The notes under the pieces were generated by a model. That model worked only from the letters and a program-made list of their open reading frames with translations, ran no database searches and was not told the origin of the DNA. A program made the translations under genes and the position numbers. DNA of 64,000 nucleotides. Source: Halichoerus grypus. Taxonomy: Eukaryota; Chordata; Mammalia; Carnivora; Phocidae. The stretch is taken from positions 98,905,283 to 98,969,282 of the forward strand of contig NC_135723.1 in the NCBI RefSeq assembly GCF_964656455.1. The letters are read 5' to 3'. Of this stretch, positions 36,561-49,400 are shown piece by piece; within the stretch, counting starts at the first letter, position 1, and each line of letters opens with the position of its first letter.

Positions 36561-37441
36561 GTTATTATGATGTTAGACGCGATTTGCCATGATGCCTGAA
36601 TGTCCAGTCAAGGTTCTAAATTCTCCCCGACCCTAACTTGGAATTCATAACAGTTCATCATGTAAACATCATGCGTCTGATTGCCTTACACATATTCCAG
36701 CCCATACTCGGTGTTTATCAGCTCTGCTGCAGCTCTTGTCGTTGTGATTGCTTGCCAGGATTCGTGCTGCAATGCTTTACAAAGCTTCGAAAGAAGCCAG
36801 AATTGCCCCATTGTCAGAATAGCCAATTTACAGACTAAACAATCCTCTTTGTTCCTCACACATGGATTCCTATAACATGATGAGGGGTGCTGTGTGCCAA
36901 GGGTACTTATAAAGAATTCTCTTTCATGAATGTTGTTAGGATTACACAGCAGGCTGGTTTTTTCCTCATGGGCTGCCTTGAACAAAGGAAAGCATTCCTA
37001 ATGCCGAAAGTAGAAAAGTAGGAGTGAAGATATAAGCTGAGAAAAGACATATGTCAGGGCTACAAAGGAGCAAAGATTTCTCAGATAAATTCCTCCAGAT
37101 GCCAGAGCGACCAAGACAACACAAGATCTTTGAAATGTGCAAGTTCTTACGCTGTTCCAGGTACTCCCTACATGAGGCCACGAGTGTGTGTGGTCTACGT
37201 CGGCTGCCAAGAAACCAGTTTCAAAAACCTCTAGATGCTACTCTGAGCCAATGCAAGCTCACATTCACTGGGCCTTAATCAGCAGAGGATTTGCTTTATG
37301 GTCTGAGGGATGCAGTTGTAGGGGCTAGACAGTTTGAGTTCATAGATTTTTTTAAAAATCATGCTTTACATGGGACCGTTTCATTCTTGTGATTGATACA
37401 GTGAAAATGTATGTAGGGAACATTTCTGTTATTATTCAGTG

Positions 37442-37644
37442 TTTTTTTTTTAAGATTTTATTTATTATTTGAGAGAGAGAAAGAGAGAGAGCGCCCATGG
37501 GCACAGAGGGAGGGGCAGAGGGAGAGGGAGAAGCAGACTCCCCACTGAGCCGGGAGCCCCACACGGGGCTCAATCCCACGACCCTGAGATCTTGACGTGA
37601 GCCAAAGGCAAGATGCTTAACCAACTGAGTCACCCAGGCACCCC
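37442..37644 (-). mobile_element. CanSINE, antisense
   Basis: It runs from a T-rich start, aagattttatttattattt, to gagtcacccaggcacccc. The flanking duplication tca(g/a)tgttt is imperfect. Confidence 0.93.
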
Positions 37645-38082
37645 TCAATGTTTAAATCAGATATTTGTACCCCAGATATTATGGTTGTACTGTCACATAA
37701 GGTCCATTTGCAGAGAATTGCCACTTGCATTGGGCAGAGTCCTCACCTGGTGTTGACTGGCCACTGCATCGACCTCCTCACCAGCCATTTCCATATGTGG
37801 GGGAATGCTTATAAAGGAGTATGTGTGTCTGTCTCATGAACTTTATGAAAGGGACAGAAAACAGCTTATGAACTATGAGGCAGAAGGCTTATTTAGATAA
37901 CATGACTGGATTTTTTTTTTCTTTTAAGACAACAAGAGAGAATGGGAGTGGAGGGCTGGACAGACAACAGAGAAAGACAGAGATAAAGGAAGGTTACTTA
38001 ATAGTGTCAGGGAGGAAGAACTTTTCCTCTGTTCTCTTATGTTCTGCATCCAGGGGCCTGCAAATTAAACTGATAAAAGGCA

Positions 38083-38240
38083 AGGGCACCTGTGTGGCTC
38101 AGTTGGTTAAGCATCTGACTCTGGTTTCGGCTCAGGTTATGATCTCAGGGTCATGAGGTCGAGCCCCAAGTCAGGCTCCACACCCAGCTTAGGATTCTCT
38201 CTCCCTCTCCTTCTGCCCCTCCCCCATCTAAAAAAAAAAA
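38083..38240 (+). mobile_element. CanSINE, sense, older subfamily, shortened
   Basis: It runs from gggcacctgtgtggctcag to a shortened 3' part (ctcccccatct then A10). The perfect duplication aactgataaaaggca lies on both sides. Confidence 0.94.
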
Positions 38241-38949
38241 CTGATAAAAGGCAGATGAACAGGAGAAAAAAATGTATTCCTGTGCATACAGGAGCTTACA
38301 GGAGAAGTAGCTCAATAAATGGTTACTTGCTTAAATGCCTTACATAGTAGAGAAAAGGGAATGAGGAGAAAAGGCCTCTACGGGAAGAACATGGGTTTCT
38401 AAAAGAAAACAAAACAGGAGCTAAGAAAGTATGTGATAATGCTTGTTCATGCAGCTATGAATGGTCTTTCTGTCTTCTTCAAGGCCATAGAAGTCCCCTG
38501 GAGAGAGCACTTACAGTACGCTTACTCTCTGTCTCCTTCCTGGGAGTAGCAGGCACCCAGAAGAGAGGATAGCAGTCTCATTTCCCAGAAGTCTCCACTT
38601 TCAGTCAGCTAGAGGAAGTTCCAAAAAGATTTCTTTCTGCAGCTGTGAAACCCAAATGTCCTCAGCTTAAAATCATCTTCATACCAACTCTGGGGTTCTA
38701 AGCGGACCCCCACATCAGCAAGTGCACCCTACTCTTGGGGAGCCTTTTGCTTTTAGCAGATAATCTTTCATGTGGAGATAGAATAAGAATCTTTGCTATC
38801 AGACATTCAGAAACAAAACAACAGTATATACACAAAAATACCATCGCTGCCCATAAGCCATATGTTACCTGAGTCTGTGTAGGGATCAGACAGGACAAGA
38901 ATGAAGGTGTGTGCTAATGAGCCAGTTGGAAGTAGATTGATTGATCTGG

Positions 38950-39300
38950 TGCCTTGGAAAGTGTGGTCCCGGAAGCTTGTTCAAAATGCAGAATCTCGGG
39001 GCGCCTGGGTGGCTCAGTCGTTAAGCGTCTGCCTTCGGCTCAGGTCATGATCCCAGGGTCCTGGGATCGAGTCCCACATCGGGCTCCCTGCTCGGCGGGA
39101 AGCCTGCCTCTCCCTCTCCCACTCCCCCTGCTTGTGTTCCTGCTCTAGCTATCTCTCTCTCTGTCAAATAAATAAATAAAATCTTAAAAAAAAAAAAAAT
39201 GCAGAATCTCAGGCCCCTACCTCAGATGCACCGAATCAGCATCTACATTTTAGCAAGATCCCCAGGTGACTTACGTGCACTTTAAAGTTGGAAACACTAA
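38950..39300 (+). mobile_element. MER5-type DNA transposon, split by CanSINE
   Basis: The left part is gaaagtgtggtcccggaagc, ttgttcaaaatgcagaatct. The right part is gatgcaccgaatcagcatct and gatccccaggtgactta. A young CanSINE lies between them. Confidence 0.65.
38998..39197 (+). mobile_element. CanSINE, sense, apparently young, nested in MER5-type element
   Basis: The full-length body matches the copy at 20.5 kb closely. The perfect duplication aaatgcagaatctc lies within a MER5-type DNA transposon. Confidence 0.96.
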
Positions 39301-39307
39301 TCTAGTG

Positions 39308-39490
39308 CTGTGGTTCTCACTCTCAGACCACCTTTGAATTACCTAGTCTAGTCAGCTTTGACAAATCCTGATATCCAGGCTGCACCCCTGACCCATTAAG
39401 ACAAACATTCTGGAGAGGAGAAACAGGTGCTCGTAGATGGCATACCTCCCCAGATGATTCCAATGGGTAGTCAAGGCTGAGACTCACTCA
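39308..39490 (-). mobile_element. MER5-like fragment
   Basis: The segment gctgtggttctcactctcag, ttgaattacctag and ccccagatgattccaatggg is MER5-like and lies right next to the preceding element. Confidence 0.45.
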
Positions 39491-39952
39491 TCAAATAAGA
39501 CAGAAGCTTACTAACAGCCGCCTTGGTAAGCCCTTTGAAGTAAGGTTACCAGAAGACAAGAAAATTAAACAGCCAAATAATGCAAAAAAAAAAAAACAGT
39601 TTATGAAAAACAATGAAGCCTTTATGTGGCAAAATCACAAATTAAAAGGCTGTAGCAACAAGCTTACAAAAGGCTGGGCTCCTCTGACCATTTATTTTGT
39701 TACGAAGCTCACCCTGATAAAGAAGTTTTATCTAAACTTGAGGAGAGCCGGTCTGCCTACTTACAACTAGAGAAAAAGACTGAAAACAAACAAACAAGAA
39801 ATCCACAGTGTGGGGCCAGACTCCGGGGCTCTCAGGAAAGGGCATCCTTATAGAAGTGCCTGCAAATTATTTCTCCATTTTTTGAATGAGCTGCAAACTT
39901 AATTTGAAAGGATATCAGGGGGGAAAAAATGCAGCTTTAAAATCAAGGAAAA

Positions 39953-40174
39953 GGGGCGCCTGGGTGGCTCAGTCGGTTAAGCTTCTGCTTTCGGCTCAGG
40001 TCATGATCCCAGCCAGGCGTCCTGGGATCGAGCCCCGCATCAGGCTCCCTGCTCCTCGGGGAACCTGCTTCTCCCTCTCCCTCTGCCTTCTGCTCCCCCT
40101 GCTTGTGCTCTCTCTCTCTCTCTGTCAAATAAATAAATTTTTTTAAAAAAATTTAAAAAATAAAATAAAATAAA
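39953..40174 (+). mobile_element. CanSINE, sense
   Basis: It runs from ggggcgcctgggtggctcag to caaataaataaa, followed by an irregular (AAAAT)n tail up to about 40174. The duplication is not clear. Confidence 0.94.
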
Positions 40175-41626
40175 GGAGGTATATTTATGAAGAATAGGGA
40201 GTCCTATGGCCTTAGTAGTAAAAGGACCTTAATGATGAACTAGGGCTACTCACTTCATACTCACACCAGGACATTTGCTTTGCAGAGACCTGGAAATTAG
40301 AATTCAAGATATCCACTCCTAGATCTTGTGTTCTTTCTGCTCTCTTGCATTTCTTCCTTTTATCTTAGATGACACCAAAGGATAAAACAAAAAATGTATT
40401 CCAAGGTATGCTGGCTTCGAGTGATCAGATCTGACACTACTAACTAAGCTACTCTTTACCTCTATAAAGCCTTTTAGGCTCTGTCACTGTGTTCCAAAGT
40501 GAGGGATGTTTACAGTTGGTCGGGCTGTGCACTGCCTAAGTCTAAGGGATGTCATTTGCATTGCAGTCTACGGCTTCTGGAGCAATGCAACATGGTGGCC
40601 TTGATAGGGGGTCACCAGGTCATTATGGGAAGAAAATAGACATGGCATTACATAATATAAAGTTATTTCCTGTTCACTTCTCTTTCAGTCCTTCTAATCT
40701 TGTCCAAGAGAAAATCTCCTTTGGGTTCTGGCATGCCTTTAGCACCTCTCCCACCCTTGCTATGCACTCTTTAATTAAAAGAACAAAAAACAAAAAACAA
40801 GCTTGACAGGCAATGGAATTACTCAGTAGGGATATAAAGTATAATCAATGCATTTATTTAAATAAGAAATTGGATCAATTTAGTGAAAATAAGTAAATAA
40901 ATAGTAATTAGGTTTTTCATGGATTTGGCAGAAAAGGTGAAGCTGGTCCCCACATGATTGGAGTTTGGAAAACACTGGACAGTTATGACGGGAGCATCAC
41001 AAACACAAGGGCCTAGCATGGGGCTGGTAGAGTGTGTTTTTTAGAGGGGAAAACGATCAAATGATGTGGATTTGATTTAAACCAATTCTGTGGTATTAGA
41101 AACATCCAGTCTTTCTTTCCACCTAGTTTTTCCCCCCCTTTGATAACAGGTACGGCCCGTTTCTAAAGCACATCATTATGGTCATTAGAATATTTTTAGA
41201 ACAGCAGTTACAAGGTAGAAAAAGCAAACCCCAACCCTGAGTTCTGGTTTATTTAAAGGTCACAGAGCACCAGACAATTGCCGTGATTTACCTCTCAGGA
41301 TTATGGGCTCTGTTTTTTCTCTTTGTCAAATTCAGAGAATCTTATATCCTTAAAATGGCATGGATTTGCCAGCAGAAAGACAGCTGCAGAAGGCAATGTA
41401 CGTTCTGTAAACTACAAAAACAAAACAAACACCAGAAAAAATAAATCCAGGAGTCTGATGCCATAAATTTCTGCACTAAGTAACAACTCCAAACTGTACC
41501 TCAAGCTGTTTTATGAGGCATGCATATTAAGTGTTGGGGTGTTTTATCACATTCATGATATTTGATACCAAATGCATCAGACCAAAGGCCACATCCTAGG
41601 ATCTTTTTTAAAAATATTAACGTAGA

Positions 41627-41803
41627 GGGGTGCCTGAGTGGCTCAGTCAGTTAAGCATCTGGCTCTTGGTTTCAGCTCAGGTCATGATCTCCGGGTTGTA
41701 GGACTGAGCCGTGCCTCGGGCTCCACGCTCAGTGGGGAGTCAGCTTGGAAGTCTCTCTCCCTTTCCCTCTGCTTCTCCGCCCCCCTCGAATAAATTTTTA
41801 AAA
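41627..41803 (+). mobile_element. CanSINE, sense, older subfamily
   Basis: It carries a ggctcttggtttcagctcag body and ends in gaataaatttttaaaat. The flanking duplication attaac(g/a)taga is imperfect. Confidence 0.93.
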
Positions 41804-42859
41804 TATAGATTAACATAGACAAGGCATTTTAAGATGTAAGATTTCATTCCCTAAGGGATCCTCTAGTTAGAAAGATTATGACTGGTTACTATCTTGCAAG
41901 ACTCCTAGTACATCCAGGTTATATTCTCAGCACAAGTACACAGTATGTGATAGGTGCATCCCTCCCTGGAGAGGCCCTGAGGAATGGGCCTCTGGAAGGT
42001 GCTGGCCGCCAAACTCCTAGGACCCACTCTACCCAGGAGCCACTGGGCTCCCACCCTAAAGTGAACCCATATCTGATCCTGAGAGGCTTCTGACCAGAAT
42101 CCTCACAGCCCCCTGGAGGGAAGCAGGCAGGACATGGAGAGTCCTAAAGCATTGAGCAGAGTGGAAAACAGTTAGCACAGACTGATCCACACACCCCCCC
42201 CCCACCTCCCTGGACCCAAGGTCATGGGTTGTCAGGAATCCAGGAGATCCAAACCAAAACTTGTCCAGTGGATTCACTCAGGTTCGAAGAATAATTGAAA
42301 AACCAGCCCTCTTAGGAATGTGGTTCTTCTCCCAAATAAACCGGGAACTAGGACTATGGTCCCTGGGATGGCTCAGTGTAACTGCCCTACACCTGTTAGA
42401 TCCCAGAATATAGTCCCCCAGGCCCCGGCCGGGAGGGCTAAGGCTGCCCCCCTCTGAGGTCTTTTACCACTGGAACAGCAAGTTGATTTCTAAAGGCACC
42501 TCTACCTCTACTTCCATGATTTTTAATGACTTGATTTCTTGTCTTTATTCCACAATTCCTTTCTACCATCTGAAGATAAAATATTTTTATATCTTCATGG
42601 AAATAATGAACATTTTAAAGCTGCACGTTATCTATTCAGCTTCCTCCATAATTACAAGCTGGTAGATGGTTTTCTTTACCACCTGCAAGCACTTAAAATA
42701 ATCGTTCCAGCTCTTATAATTACATCTTAATTATTTCTGAGCAGATCCCTGTTTTCATCCTTATGCTAAGATTGCATGATTAATGCATTCAATCTCTGAT
42801 ACCTAATCTTTTTATTATCTTTTGTGTTTTTTGTTCCCTTCGGTGACCGAAACAGTACA

Positions 42860-44460
42860 CAGTTATTCAAGTGCAGGAACAATTATCACCCCCTTTTCTA
42901 ATGTGTACTTTTCCTGCAAATGGTCCAAATTGTCCTTTTCTGTAGAAGTGCCAAGCATATTTATGGAAGCCCCAGTCAAGTGAAAGATCAGAGTTACGGA
43001 TTTGTGATCAAATGGTCATTGACATTGTTCCCATCTTTTGTTTCCATAAGGAATGGCTTTGAACACATGATTTTGTTGGGTTGAGGGATGCATTTTTAAT
43101 TTTGATAGCTGTTCTAGATCACCCTTCACAGATACAGTACCTCCAATCCAGGAAGGTATGAGTGTCTTTTTCCCCGCACACTCACCAACCTAGTACATCA
43201 TACTGTTCTTTTGAATTTTGCTAGATCTTACTTGAAAAAATGAAACTTCATTGTTTGAATTTGGATTTCATTAATCACGAGGGAGATTAAGTCTCTTTGT
43301 ATATGTTAACAAGTACTTGTATTTATTTCTCCATGGACTGTTTCCATTCTTTGACCAAAGGATTATTTATATTCTTTCCTATTTGTTTGTTGGTCATTTA
43401 CTACTTACTTGACTTACAAGAATTCTTTATATGTTAGGTAAATTAGTATTTTACTACATTTGAATGTTTTCCCACTTTGATCTTTAGTTTTTGAATGTAT
43501 GGGGTTCTTTCCATGTACAAACTTTAAAATTTACAGGGTGAAATATAAAGTGTTTCATGGCTTTTGGGTTTTATGTCTATGCCTTCTCCATTCAGAAATT
43601 ATTTTAAAAATTATTTCACATCTTTTTCTAATGACTTTATTTGTAAGATTACATATTTTTTAAAGATTTATTTATTTGAGAGAGAGTGCGTGAGGGTGCA
43701 TCAGCACACGTGGAGGGGCAGCAGAGGGGGAGGGAGAGGGAAAAGCAGACTCCACGCTGAGCATGGAGCCCTACGTGGGGCTCAATCCCACGACCCCGAG
43801 ATCATGACCTGAGCTGAAATCAAGAGTCAGAGGGTTAACCAACTGAGTCACCCAGGCAACCCTGTAAGATTTACATTTTTAATCCACTTAAAATTTATGT
43901 GGGTGGAAGAAGTTAGGAGTCCCACTTTTTTCTTGTTGAGCTTCCATCCTCTCCTGTACCTTTATCATATTCACAATTGCCCTTTATATTTGAATCTGCT
44001 TCTGGACTCCCTGATCTATTAGGTTGATCTGACTCTTCATTAGATAGTAGCAAGCTATGATAATGATTCAGCTTTTATAATAGCATTTAATATCTCATAA
44101 AGCTGGTTTCCCTTTTATTCTTTTTCAAAATTTTTCTATCCTCCCACACTTACTTTTCCCATGTGATGTTAGAATTCCAGTCATTTCATTGGGATCCTCT
44201 AGAATGTCTATTGAGATTGAATTTTATGTGTAAGTTAATTGCAAATAATGTTTCCCTGTCCAGCAAGAGAATGTCTTTCCATTTATTATGTCTTCCCTTC
44301 CATATCAAATTCATATGAATATAACTTTAAAACCTTTCCTGGTAAATTTCCAAGTTGTTTCTCCTTTCTGGCAAAGCAATTAAAAACAAAAACCAAAAAA
44401 CCCTCCCTATCTTAAGGTAAGCTAATTCGGCATCTAATTATATTAGCAAAATCCTTCATA
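42860..44460 (-). mobile_element. Ancient LINE-1 fragment, antisense
   Basis: The content resembles the L1 in intron 23: an L1 3'-UTR-like section (43.1-43.6 kb, ttctttatatgttaggtaaa), then ORF2-like antisense motifs such as gaatgtctttccatttatta at about 44.27 kb. Boundaries are approximate, and a CanSINE interrupts it. Confidence 0.65.
43656..43862 (-). mobile_element. CanSINE, antisense, nested in antisense L1
   Basis: It runs from ttttttaaagatttatttat to gagtcacccaggcaaccc. The duplication tgtaagatt(t)acat flanks it and interrupts ancient L1 sequence. Confidence 0.93.
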
Positions 44461-45209
44461 GGAGCACCCAGATGAATATTTGATTAAATATAAATGAGAC
44501 AAGGTATGTGCACACCAAGGACCATCTTAGAATTCTTCCTAATACATAACACATCTTACATGTATATATGCTTAAGGCTTCCTGTAGGCATATGATATCT
44601 TAAGGATTCTTGTTTTGGTAAGTCTTATCAGGGTTAGGTGTTAAATAGTATCTAATGCCCAACATCTATGGACATGACCCGGTTCTTTCTCTTCTGTGAT
44701 AAAGTAATGGGGTGAATTGTAGCAATAGATCTCCAAATAGTGAACCAGGCTTTCATTCCTAGCAGGAACCACATTTAATCAAGGAGAGGCATTCTCTCGA
44801 GGTATAACTAAAGTAATTTTACTAAAACTTTTAGTGGTTTGGTTTTTGTTTGTTTGTTACATTAATAATTCTTGGGTGGGATAGGTTTGTAGCATCCTTT
44901 TATATTTTTTGTGGGGGTGAAGATTTGGGTTTTAAATTTATGCCAGCTTCATAATAAGGGGCCACACAGCAAGAAATGTGGGAGGTCTCAAGGAGAGCAG
45001 TCTCAGATGGGCCAAAAAGGAAACCGGGACCTCAGTCCTACAACCCCAAAGGCTGAGTTCTGCCAACAAGCACGAGCTTGGAAACAAATGTTTCTTTAGA
45101 GCCTCCAGACAAGAACTCAGCCCTGACGACACCATGACTCGAGTCTTGTGATCCCCACACCATGCTGGATTTGTCCATTGCCCTCCAACTAGTGGAATAA
45201 CAAACAAGT

Positions 45210-45365
45210 GTTATCCAGACTTTAATGAGCTTAGAATCACCTGGGGAAATTAATGAGATTCAGTAGGTCAGAGATGGGATTTGGGATTCTGCATTTCTAA
45301 CAAGCCCCCAGGTGATGCTGATGCTGATGCTGTGGGTCCACGGACCTCATGAGTGGCAAGGATAA
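45210..45365 (-). mobile_element. MER5A-type DNA transposon fragment
   Basis: The segment gcttagaatcacctggggaa, attcagtaggtcagagatgg, catttctaacaagcccccag, then a tripled gatgct motif, matches reversed MER5A. Confidence 0.7.
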
Positions 45366-45417
45366 AAGTAGCCCTGGAGCATCACCTGTACCTTGCAAAT
45401 TTAATAGTCTTACCCCG

Positions 45418-45583
45418 TGGGGCTCCTAGGTGGAGGTTTCAGGGGAGGTCATGATCCCAGGGTTGTGGGATCGAGCCCCCTGTCGGGCTCCACACTCAGG
45501 GTGGTGTCTGCTTGGGACTCTCTCTCCCTCACCCTCTGCCCCTTCCCCCACCCTCTCTCTCTAAAATAAGTAAATCTTAAAAT
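45418..45583 (+). mobile_element. CanSINE, sense, head rearranged
   Basis: The head is abbreviated (ggggctcctaggtggaggtt) and the body from gtcatgatcccagggttgtg to ctctaaaataagtaaatc is normal. The target (c)cttacccc recurs downstream as acttacccc. Confidence 0.85.
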
Positions 45584-45654
45584 ATATATATAGACTTACC
45601 CCTTAAAACCAGTGGAGCCCACTGGGTTTGTGTTTTGTTTTTTGGCAGGCATAG

Positions 45655-46070
45655 CTCTTTGACAATTCTCAATTTCTTTTATGATAACTGGTTTAATTAG
45701 ATTCTTTGTCATCTATAATAATTTCTGTTATATTATATTTTCCCAGACATTTGTGCTTTTAATCTAGGTTTTCAAATTCATTTCCATAGTTGAACAAAAT
45801 AAGTTTTTATAATTAATTTCCATTCTCCAGAAAATTTCTCATTCAGATGTTTTATACTAGGTTTAGGTTTTCCCCCCTTTCTTCTCGATTAGATTATCTG
45901 ACTTGTTTTGTTTTTGTTTTTTCAAAGAACCAGCTCTGGATTGATTTATTAGTTCTATCATTTTTCTGTTTTCTCTTACCACTTGCTTTTATCTTGACTT
46001 CTTTAAATGTATATTCACTGCTCTTCAACTTTGTAGTTTGAATGTTTAATGATCTCGTTTTCATTGTTGG
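45655..46070 (-). mobile_element. Ancient LINE-1 ORF2 fragment, antisense
   Basis: The motif ttttttcaaagaaccagctc followed by tggattgatttattagttct is a hallmark of antisense L1 ORF2. It probably belongs to the same insertion as the fragment ending at 44.46 kb, being further toward the L1 5' side. It is decayed and noncoding. Confidence 0.75.
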
Positions 46071-46431
46071 TGTGTGTATGGCATGTGAACCAAAGTTACC
46101 AAATCTAAGCTCCAAGCCCAACACTCACTTCTGACCTCACCTCCCAGAGGCAATGTCTTGGCATAAATACTTTTATCTAAAGCACCTGAAAAGCCCCTGG
46201 AGACCACCTGACCTGCTACAGCCTCCTTGTGTCGCTGAAAGAACAGATCTGGGAGGCTTGCATTTTGCAAAGCAGTGGGGGGCCAGAGATGAAGAAATGA
46301 GGGACGCAAGTGGTTGAGGTGTAACAGGGTGACACCTCCTCCCTCACCCCCGCCTTCAGCCCCACCCCTACATGCCAGCCCCTCCGTACCCATGCTGCTC
46401 CCTCCTGGATCCTGTGCCTGACTGGGTTGGC

Positions 46432-46475
46432 AGGGCGGGGGGGGGAGGGGGCGGCGGGGTGCTGCCCGGGGATTC
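46432..46475 (+). repeat. G-rich tract, quadruplex-type
   Basis: An uninterrupted run of about 11 G, then aggggg, cggcgggg and ccgggg, gives at least four G-runs within 45 bases. No repeat family is recognised. Confidence 0.75.
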
Positions 46476-49400
46476 CATTCTTTCCTAACTAAGACTGTCT
46501 AGCTCTCCAGAACGCCACTGTGGAAAAATCAGAAGGGGCTCCAACATCCAGCTTTGGGACCACATGTCAGCCCTTCTTTCCTCCCTCCCGTGGGCTTCTC
46601 TTTCAGTCCAATTTTCCTCTACCTCTCTTCTCCTTTGTCCCTCACGGTAGATTTGAAAGTCAGGGAGGTTAGGATTCTGTTGGTCTTGTCTCTGTGCTCT
46701 GCACCCTCCAACCCCACTGCACCTGGCCCCATCCTTAGAGCCCCGGCTCTCCTAGTTCTGTGCCCGGCCAGCCTCTCGGCTCCGTAGCGGTCACATGGGG
46801 CTGGGAAGGGCAGGGGAACACTGGGCACGTTGCTATGGTGACTTCTCTATTGACAGCAGAACCACTGACTCCCGCGGGTCCCACTGTTCATTTTTGCCTC
46901 CTTCTTGTGCCGTAGAAATGTTATGAGAAGCCCACAAAAGTGAGGCAGGTTTGAGCTCAGCGTTGTCCAGGGATGTCTGAGCCTCACCTAGGCTCCATCA
47001 GACCCCTGTCTGACCCTTCCTACCGCAGTGTGTCTTGGGACATCCATCCATACCCCTTGGAGCCATTCAGGGCAGTGCAGCATCTTCCAGATGAATCTGG
47101 CGTTACTTCCTTTACGGACTTGTCACTCGGAAAGACTATTGTCAGAATCCGTGGGTGTGATTCTCCCAAGGGAATCCCCCCACCCCAACCCCGACCCCCT
47201 GGGAAATGCTAGTTCTACCTTTGCTGAGAATTCAGGGCCTGTGTCCTTGCCTATGATTTCAAAAGTTGCGGAAACATTATCCAGATGAAGTGTTTGACCC
47301 AACGCCATCCGCTTTTCAGAAGAAAGTCACTCCAAACCCCAGTAACAAATAGGTGATAAGTTGTTTTTCTCACTTGAAAAGATCTTTGGTTGATTCCCCA
47401 GGATCTGCAAGACTACTCAGAAATGTCTAAAGAGCCAGGGGGATTCTTGATTCTGCCGCTGAGTTTCTACCTGAGAGCAACCCCGGAAGGCTTTGGGGGG
47501 GGGGGGGTGAAATCAACTTTATGTTAAACTGTAAATGTACATAAAAATCGATATTGATGTGGTTGCAATTATTTTAAACATGGAGATGTAGACAGTTTGC
47601 TCTGAAATGTCCCCCTTGGAAAGGCTAAAAGTGGTTTTCAAGAAATTACTTGGGAATTTTAACTTTTAGAAAGCTGGGAAGGATAAAGACAGAAATGAAA
47701 GCTTAGATTTGTGAGTCACTTTAATGGCTAAAATGCTTTCGGTGCCTGGGTTTGTTTTCTCCTGGCAGTGGGCCTGTGTGGTATGTTTGGACGTTATTAG
47801 CCACCTTTTAGAGATAAGAGAAATCGACTCACAAAATAAATTCATTCATTGCCTCAGTGAACACCTGAGTGGCTGCAGCATGACTAGCTTAGCCCTGGTG
47901 GCACATGAGCATCAGCGGGGGACCTTTCTAAAACTCCCCGATGCCTGCTCCCGTCCCCAGAGATTCTTAACGTGCAGTCAGGTCCAAGCCAATGGCCCCC
48001 ATGTTTACAGCACCTCGCTCAAAACTATACAGAGAATAGTGTTACCAGGTCTTAAAATTCAGGTACACTCACTCCAGATTTAGTGCTTTTCCCACTTTTC
48101 CTTCCTCTCAAAAGAAATTTTAAATTTAAATGTCAAAGAATTCCAGTTCCCATTCAGAATTTCGTTCCTGCCTCCTGTCAGCCCTTAAACATAATGCAGA
48201 AGTCCGAAATCATAATCTGTATCTCTAGAGGTGAAATCCCTGCTACTAAATACACCTTCCTTTTTCTTCCCAGTTTCTCTTTTTCGATGTGGAATAAGTC
48301 ATCCCCAAGACGACTAGAGCCAATTAAATATTTTTTCACACTCTGTTGACATGAATGAGAAGAGCTGTGGCTTTGTGCTAGAAGTTTGTCGCATCTCGAT
48401 AATGATGTGAGCCAGCACTGAGGAGGAATCTATTTGTGGGAAACAATGGGAAGCTTTCATTTGTTGTACGAGGTTCTCTTTGATGACCCTTAGTCATTCC
48501 ACCTGCCAACAAGCAAAGACAGTTGTCTTCTCAGATCCGAGGTCAATTCAGGAAGAGAACGGTTCAAAAGACAGCAGACATATCTAGCATGAGAGTTGTA
48601 CATTCAGTTTTATGAGGTCAGCCTTCTTGAAAGAAAAGGCATTGTCTTGGGATTGGAATTATGAATTTTCACTTGTGCTAATGCAGCTGAAAAGAGTATT
48701 TCAAAAGCAAGAGCCCAGCTGGGCTTTGATAAAAGACTTAAAATATGTACAGAATTAATTTTTAAAAGCCCTTTAGGTTTGCACACTCGCCCCTTCTAAT
48801 AGACCACACAGTGGAGCCAGAACCCAGTCAGCAGGCTGTGATCTGGGTGGATACCCTGGGTTCTCAGAAACCCTCCTCCTCTGTATACTGATTTCTGAAC
48901 TCTTAGGGATAAAAAGGGTCCATTTTACATTTTGATGAGATAGCAGTTACAACGCAGACCTACAAAGCCCAAACCATGTGGATCTTGACAGAGCCAGTCC
49001 ATAGAGAACAGGAGCATATTCATCATCCGAAACAGAAGACCGCATTTTTTGCAAGTCAAGATATAGATGTTATAGCAGATTAAATGTTTTTTAAAATGCA
49101 TTTTATTATTCACTGTGGTACCTCAAAAGACATATGATGATGACAAAAGCAGATCAGTAATATTCGTTTCCAAAAGAGCTTTCCACAAATTATGGCCTTT
49201 GAATTTACTAGAAATTTCCATAAAGGGGGAGTCGAAGGATACATTCATTCTTCCATGATTTCTCAAATGATTCAATGTGCCTAAATATTCTCACAAATGA
49301 TGAAACTCATCTCTTGGGTAGATTTCGGGTGATAAGAAAGTTATTTTCACTAAGCTTCCACGCCATAAATTCTGGAAGTCCAGAACCTTCACTGATATTT

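Noticed and set aside
45302..45330. Repeated gatgct units as a coding trinucleotide repeat
   Set aside because: The units fall inside a MER5A copy whose consensus already contains gatgctgatgct. There is no coding context.
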